DNA of 5,796 bases from Succinatimonas sp. CAG:777. Its GTDB lineage: Bacteria > Pseudomonadota > Gammaproteobacteria > Enterobacterales > Succinivibrionaceae. Made by a program: the position numbers and the translations under genes. The stretch lies in assembly GCA_000431835.1 (NCBI GenBank), contig HF987958.1:1-5796 (forward strand), written 5' to 3'. Positions within the stretch are counted from its first letter, which is position 1. The number at the start of each line of letters is the position of its first letter. Shown here in pieces: positions 5,446-5,796 of this stretch. Under the pieces are notes generated by a model. That model searched no databases, had not been told where the DNA came from, and saw nothing but the letters and a program-made list of their open reading frames with translations.

Positions 5446-5796
5446 ATGAGCAACAAACACTTCTTAGCCTTACCAGTAACAGGTGATACCTTCGCTGAGA
5501 TTAGAGAAAAGAATCGTTACTACGTAGATAAGACTCCATACTTAAAGACTGTATTCTCTGAAGATGAAGCAGTAGATGATAAGTCTTTAATCAATGGTAC
5601 TACTGTTTTGCTCTTAACAAGACCTAGACGTTTTGGTAAGACCTTGCTCATGAGTATGTTTGAATCTTTCTTAAAGATTAGTGCTAAAGAGCCTGGAAAC
5701 ATAACTAAACACCTAAACTACTTTAAAGGAACCAAAATCTTAGAGGACAAAGAGTTCTGTAAAAAGTACATGGGACAATTTCCTGTTATCTCTATT
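5446..5796 (+). CDS. AAA-ATPase-like protein, N-terminal part (3' end outside window)
   Basis: The frame is open from the ATG at 5446 to the last base, giving 117 residues. A good ribosome binding site, AAAGGA (5431-5436), lies 9 bases upstream. The N-terminus fits the 'predicted AAA-ATPase' family (PF09820): LPVTGDTFAEIREKNRYYVDKT (9-30) with the conserved YxVDKT element, then LLLTRPRRFGKTLLMSMF (55-72), a Walker A-like P-loop in which Arg59 replaces the usual first glycine and Gly64-Lys65-Thr66 are kept, as is normal for this family. FPVISI (112-117) matches the strand after the first helical segment. The rest, including any C-terminal PD-(D/E)XK domain, is beyond the edge. It belongs to the same family as the gene at 1-993, but different parts are visible, so paralogy cannot be measured. 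Nucleotide binding is likely; biological role is unknown. A Fur-like palindrome overlaps its -10. Confidence 0.88.
   Translation, partial: MSNKHFLALPVTGDTFAEIREKNRYYVDKTPYLKTVFSEDEAVDDKSLINGTTVLLLTRPRRFGKTLLMSMFESFLKISAKEPGNITKHLNYFKGTKILEDKEFCKKYMGQFPVISI

Noticed and set aside
5520..5702. 60-codon minus-strand open frame
   Set aside because: It lies entirely opposite the conserved P-loop region of the right-hand AAA gene, which explains the sequence.

Overview
This window looks like chromosomal sequence from an AT-rich gammaproteobacterium. ThiI carries the C-terminal rhodanese domain typical of gammaproteobacteria, SlyD has the enterobacterial-type His/Cys-rich tail, and the two edge genes belong to an AAA-ATPase/PD-(D/E)XK family that is often multi-copy in gut and rumen anaerobes. 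Together these suggest a host-associated anaerobe, possibly Succinivibrionaceae; that placement is inference, since no rRNA or other marker gene is present.

Layout. The left edge (1-993, plus strand) is the C-terminal part of an AAA-ATPase-like/PD-(D/E)XK protein whose start lies outside the window. It converges on thiI across a roughly 100-base gap (994-1097) holding overlapping hairpins and a terminator. Four minus-strand genes follow, given here in transcription order: a PlsC-like acyltransferase (5166-4033), a small Cys-containing putative lipoprotein (3948-3349), slyD (3298-2630) and thiI (2567-1098). slyD has a plausible extended -10 promoter of its own. A strong hairpin with a T-rich tail sits between slyD and thiI, close enough to thiI that readthrough or an upstream promoter must supply thiI transcription. 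A 279-base divergent intergenic region (5167-5445) separates the acyltransferase from a second AAA-ATPase-like gene on the plus strand (5446 to the right edge). That gene has a clear ribosome binding site and a perfect TATAAT inside a Fur-box-like palindrome.

Functionally the middle block is housekeeping: tRNA thiolation and thiazole sulfur transfer (ThiI), protein folding and metal handling (SlyD), and phospholipid acyl transfer (PlsC-like), plus one envelope protein of unknown role. The flanking genes are both accessory-type and of the same family, so a short housekeeping segment sits between two members of an expanded family of uncertain function. I see no insertion sequence, CRISPR array, tRNA, rRNA or clear defence cassette. 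The points most worth a second look are the pilin-like lipoprotein, the duplicated metal-binding module in SlyD, and the Fur-like site at the right-hand AAA gene.
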